DNA of 64,000 nucleotides, from NCBI GenBank assembly GCA_029907345.1, contig JARYMB010000007.1, positions 35,073-99,072 on the forward strand, read 5' to 3'. The stretch is from Methanolinea sp. (lineage in GTDB: Archaea > Halobacteriota > Methanomicrobia > Methanomicrobiales > Methanospirillaceae). Position numbers and translations under genes: made by a program. The notes under the pieces were generated by a model. The model saw only the letters and a list, made by a program, of their open reading frames with translations, did no database searches and was not told the DNA's origin. The number at the start of each line of letters is the position of its first letter. The stretch's first letter is position 1. Positions 61,774 through 64,000 of the stretch are shown here, piece after piece.

Positions 61774-62169
61774 TTCGATGCTTTTGCCCGCCACAAGAGG
61801 TGGTTGCGGGAGACGTATCCCGGTTGCGGGCCCGAAAGCTATCCGCTGCAGGCCGGGGTGGGGAATGCGAAGACCCACGATGATTTCAATGCGCCGGAAA
61901 ATGTCACTGTCTCCTGCAGGAAGGATGGCAACGTTTTCATGTTCGATTACACGGTATCGGAGCCTGCTCCCTGCATCCACGCGCTCGCGAGGATCGATCT
62001 CCTCGTGAACGGGGCTGTCGTCCAGCGCTTCTATGAAAACCTGACCGGTGGAAGTATCCCGGTTGACCTCAAAGAGTTCCAAAACCAGGTTGTCCGGTAC
62101 CGGATTGCCGCGTGGGACATGGCACTCAACTGCACGCTGTCGGAAGAGAAGGAACTGGTGGTGGCATAG
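61774..62169 (+). pseudogene. C-terminal continuation of the DUF362 gene after an in-frame TGA
   Basis: The codons directly after the TGA read FDAFARHKRWLRETYPGCG and continue without a stop to 62169 in the same phase as the DUF362 frame. The segment ends in an Ig-like beta-rich domain (VSCRKDGNVFMFDYTVSE; ARIDLLVNGAVVQRF; VRYRIAAWDMALNCTLSEEKELVV). It has no ATG; a TTG at 61804 is the only possible independent start and has no clear ribosome site. Most likely the gene was one 540-residue protein and a nonsense change (for example TGG to TGA) or a sequencing error broke it. Confidence 0.7.
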
Positions 62170-62369
62170 ACCCTTCGTGGAAGGACAGGAGTCCGTTGTC
62201 CTGCAATGCCATGGACCACCCGATGGGGAAAAAGGAGGATAATACCCCTTCCAACCCATGCCGGTATCCGGGGATCCCCGGCAACGGGCTCCTCGTTGTG
62301 ATCGGGATGGGGAAAGGATAAAGAGGTGCACCTTCTCCCAGGCGCGGATTCTTGGCGAAAAAAAAGGTT

Positions 62370-63605
62370 TTACTTGAAGATATCAAAGATCTGGTCGCTT
62401 CCCGTCGCGGCAAGCCTGGCGCGCTCCTCGCGTTCCTCGACGAGGGCGAGCAGCGGGAGCTTCATGTCGACGCCCGGGACATGCCCGAACATCTTTTCGA
62501 GCTCCACCTGCTGGGCGTGCATGAAGAGCGCGTTCGGGATGTCCATGGCGCAGAGCTCCTGGCACTGTCCGCAGTTGACGCAGGAGTCGGCGATGTGGGC
62601 GAACCGGATCAGGTGGAACATGAAGCTCGGGGGAACCTGCCCGGGGTTTACGAGGTACGGCTTCTTCGTGCTGCACTCGACGCAGTAGCAGATCGGGCAG
62701 TTCTCGATGCACTGGTAGCACTTGATGCACCGGGATGTTTCCCTGACGATCTTCTGGAGCCGTTCCCTGCCGGTTCCAAGCGATGCAAAGTCCTTCTCGC
62801 GCCACTTGTCGCCGAGCTTCAGCATGGCGCCCTCGACCTTCTTGCGCATCTCGATGCCCTTCGGGTCGGCGGGTTCGGTCTTGATCGCACCTGCCTTGAC
62901 GGCCTGGTCGAGGATGTTGGCACCCTTCTCGCTGCAGACCTCGACGAACGTGGCCTTGCCGGCCTTGTCGCCGATGACTCCCCAGTTCCCGCAGGCAAGG
63001 TCTGCCTGGCGGGGGACCTTCATCTTGCAGCGGCGGCAGTTGGACCTGCGGCCGTACCCCTCGTCTTCCAGGTCATCGATCTTGATGCCCTTGTGGCCGC
63101 CCTCGTACTCGATGATGAACTGGCCCTTGTCGATCTCTTCCTTGTGAACCGTGTCCGGGTCGACGCCGAACTTCTCCCTGATCATCTTCCGGGCCATGAC
63201 GGGGCTGACGGTACCCCCGCAGTTGACCCCGATCATCACGATGTTGTCGAGGTTGACCTGCTGGCGCTTGGCAAGCTCGTATAGTCCCATCGCATCGCAG
63301 CCCTTGACCGTCATCGCGATTTTCTTGTTACCCGCACCGTCGAGGTATTTCTTGACGATCTTGGAGAGCAGGAGCGTCCCGCAGTGGAGCGAACCCGCAG
63401 TCTCGTCGATCCCGGCCGGGTCCGTGACAAGGGTGGGGACGGCATCATAGATATCCTGGCCCCTGCTGACCGCGAGGACAGCGTCCACGATCTTTTTCTC
63501 GAGCATGAACTTCAGGAGGCCCGAGACGGCACCGCCGCACTCTGCCTTCTTGGCAAGGTTTGCATCCGCAGTCCACGCGTAGAACATGTCACCTTTCTTT
63601 GACAT
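62370..63605 (-). CDS. fdhB: Formate dehydrogenase beta subunit (F420-reducing)
   Basis: 411 residues of the FrhB/FdhB family: GGAVSGLLKFMLEK in the N-terminal F420-binding part, GSLHCGTLLLS, CKMKVPRQADLACGNWG, and two [4Fe-4S] motifs near the C terminus (CIKCYQCIENCPICYC and CVNCGQCQELC). It passes electrons from formate oxidation in FdhA to coenzyme F420. fdhA lies directly upstream on the same strand. Confidence 0.94.
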   Translation of the reverse strand: MSKKGDMFYAWTADANLAKKAECGGAVSGLLKFMLEKKIVDAVLAVSRGQDIYDAVPTLVTDPAGIDETAGSLHCGTLLLSKIVKKYLDGAGNKKIAMTVKGCDAMGLYELAKRQQVNLDNIVMIGVNCGGTVSPVMARKMIREKFGVDPDTVHKEEIDKGQFIIEYEGGHKGIKIDDLEDEGYGRRSNCRRCKMKVPRQADLACGNWGVIGDKAGKATFVEVCSEKGANILDQAVKAGAIKTEPADPKGIEMRKKVEGAMLKLGDKWREKDFASLGTGRERLQKIVRETSRCIKCYQCIENCPICYCVECSTKKPYLVNPGQVPPSFMFHLIRFAHIADSCVNCGQCQELCAMDIPNALFMHAQQVELEKMFGHVPGVDMKLPLLALVEEREERARLAATGSDQIFDIFK

Positions 63606-64000
63606 CTAGTTCCCCCCCTCAATCTTCTCGATCTTCACAGCACATGCCTTGAACTCCGGGATCTTGGCGATGGGGTCGAGTGCGTTGTTGGTCAGGACGT
63701 TTGCGGCGCACTCCCTGTAGTGGAACGGCATGAAGGTGACGCCCTTCATGATATCGGGGGTGACCCGCGCGGGGACGTTGACGGACCCGCGGCGCGTTGT
63801 CGCCCTGACCATCTCGCCGTTCCTGATACCGAGTGCCTTGGCGTCCTCGGGGTTGATCTCGATCCAGCCGGTCGGTTCCTCGGCCTCAAGCGACTCGGAC
63901 CGGCGTGTCATGGTTCCTGTGTGCCACTGCCAGATGCACCGGCCGGTCGTGAGCACGAACGGGTACTCGGCGTCCGGGACCTCGGCGGGCGGCTTGTACG
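63606..64000 (-). CDS. fdhA: Formate dehydrogenase alpha subunit, C-terminal end (cut by window edge)
   Basis: About 130 residues are visible, the C-terminal molybdopterin-dinucleotide-binding domain of a formate dehydrogenase: LTTGRCIWQWHTGTMTRR, GWIEINPEDAKALGI, GSVNVPARVTPDIMKG and CAANVLTNNALDP. The stop TAG is directly before the fdhB start. The rest of the gene, with the active-site Cys or Sec region and the N-terminal [4Fe-4S] cluster, is outside the window. Confidence 0.93.
   Translation of the reverse strand, partial: YKPPAEVPDAEYPFVLTTGRCIWQWHTGTMTRRSESLEAEEPTGWIEINPEDAKALGIRNGEMVRATTRRGSVNVPARVTPDIMKGVTFMPFHYRECAANVLTNNALDPIAKIPEFKACAVKIEKIEGGN

Overview
This window is a chromosomal segment of a methanogenic archaeon. 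The best fit is the order Methanomicrobiales, for example a Methanoculleus- or Methanofollis-like organism. The evidence is archaeal information-processing genes (aIF2-alpha, L44e, S27e, Nop10, GINS, PriS, RNase HII, archaeal ProS and Elp3), archaeal lipid genes (glycerol-1-phosphate dehydrogenase and a geranylgeranyl reductase), the YcaO/TfuA pair known for McrA thioglycine formation, and the F420-type formate dehydrogenase genes fdhA and fdhB at the right edge. Most of the window is GC-rich, tightly packed and rich in 1-4 base ATGA-type gene overlaps. Genus assignment is inference.

Layout. 0-6.7 kb: a sugar isomerase fragment, RNase Z, an S1/OB/DHH RecJ-like exonuclease, a small winged-helix protein, and an NfeD-SPFH membrane pair. 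6.7-13.9 kb: an ARMT1/DUF89 phosphatase, tRNA-Pro(GGG), a Roadblock/response-regulator pair, TfuA-YcaO, a site-2 protease, and RNase HII divergent from TrkA. 13.8-22.3 kb, all on the minus strand: a long replication-translation block (UPF0058, Elp3, PriS, GINS, L44e, S27e, aIF2-alpha, Nop10, PAC2 protein, PHP protein), followed by a ferredoxin-geranylgeranyl reductase pair. 22.3-28.2 kb: ADP-ribosylglycohydrolase, UPF0179, egsA divergent from DUF63-SpoIIM-proS, and a zinc-ribbon protein. 28.5-37.7 kb: a TPR protein, a DUF853 ATPase, ThiD, a histidine kinase facing a receiver-PAS-PAS-diadenylate-cyclase-like protein, a DEAD-box helicase, and a K+ channel.

37.7-44 kb is the accessory region. 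Two clusters of a GC-rich repeat with a 153-bp period flank a membrane protein, an AT-rich pilin, a nearly gene-free AT-rich stretch of 1.4 kb, a tiny CxxC protein and an amino-acid permease. A hicB gene follows, with a hicA reading frame broken by one amber codon.

44-47.3 kb carries a four-gene operon encoding an RLAN-domain protein, a RimK-like ATP-grasp ligase, a YkgJ cysteine-cluster protein and a GCS2-type carboxylate-amine ligase. It looks like an uncharacterised peptide or amide ligation pathway. 47.6-53.1 kb is a phosphate-uptake locus (PstS, a PstC-PstA fusion, PstB, PhoU) divergent from an AbrB-PhoU regulator. 53-64 kb holds a thioredoxin-like protein, S-layer-type and giant PQQ/PKD/IPT surface proteins, a ferritin-like protein, a DUF362 gene interrupted by an in-frame TGA, and fdhB plus the 3' end of fdhA.

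The strongest candidates for something undescribed are the RLAN/ATP-grasp/YkgJ/GCS2 operon and the diadenylate-cyclase fusion with a degenerate receiver. Next come the 153-bp repeat clusters, the two single-stop gene interruptions (TAG in hicA, TGA in DUF362), and a non-coding element present in two convergent intergenic regions.
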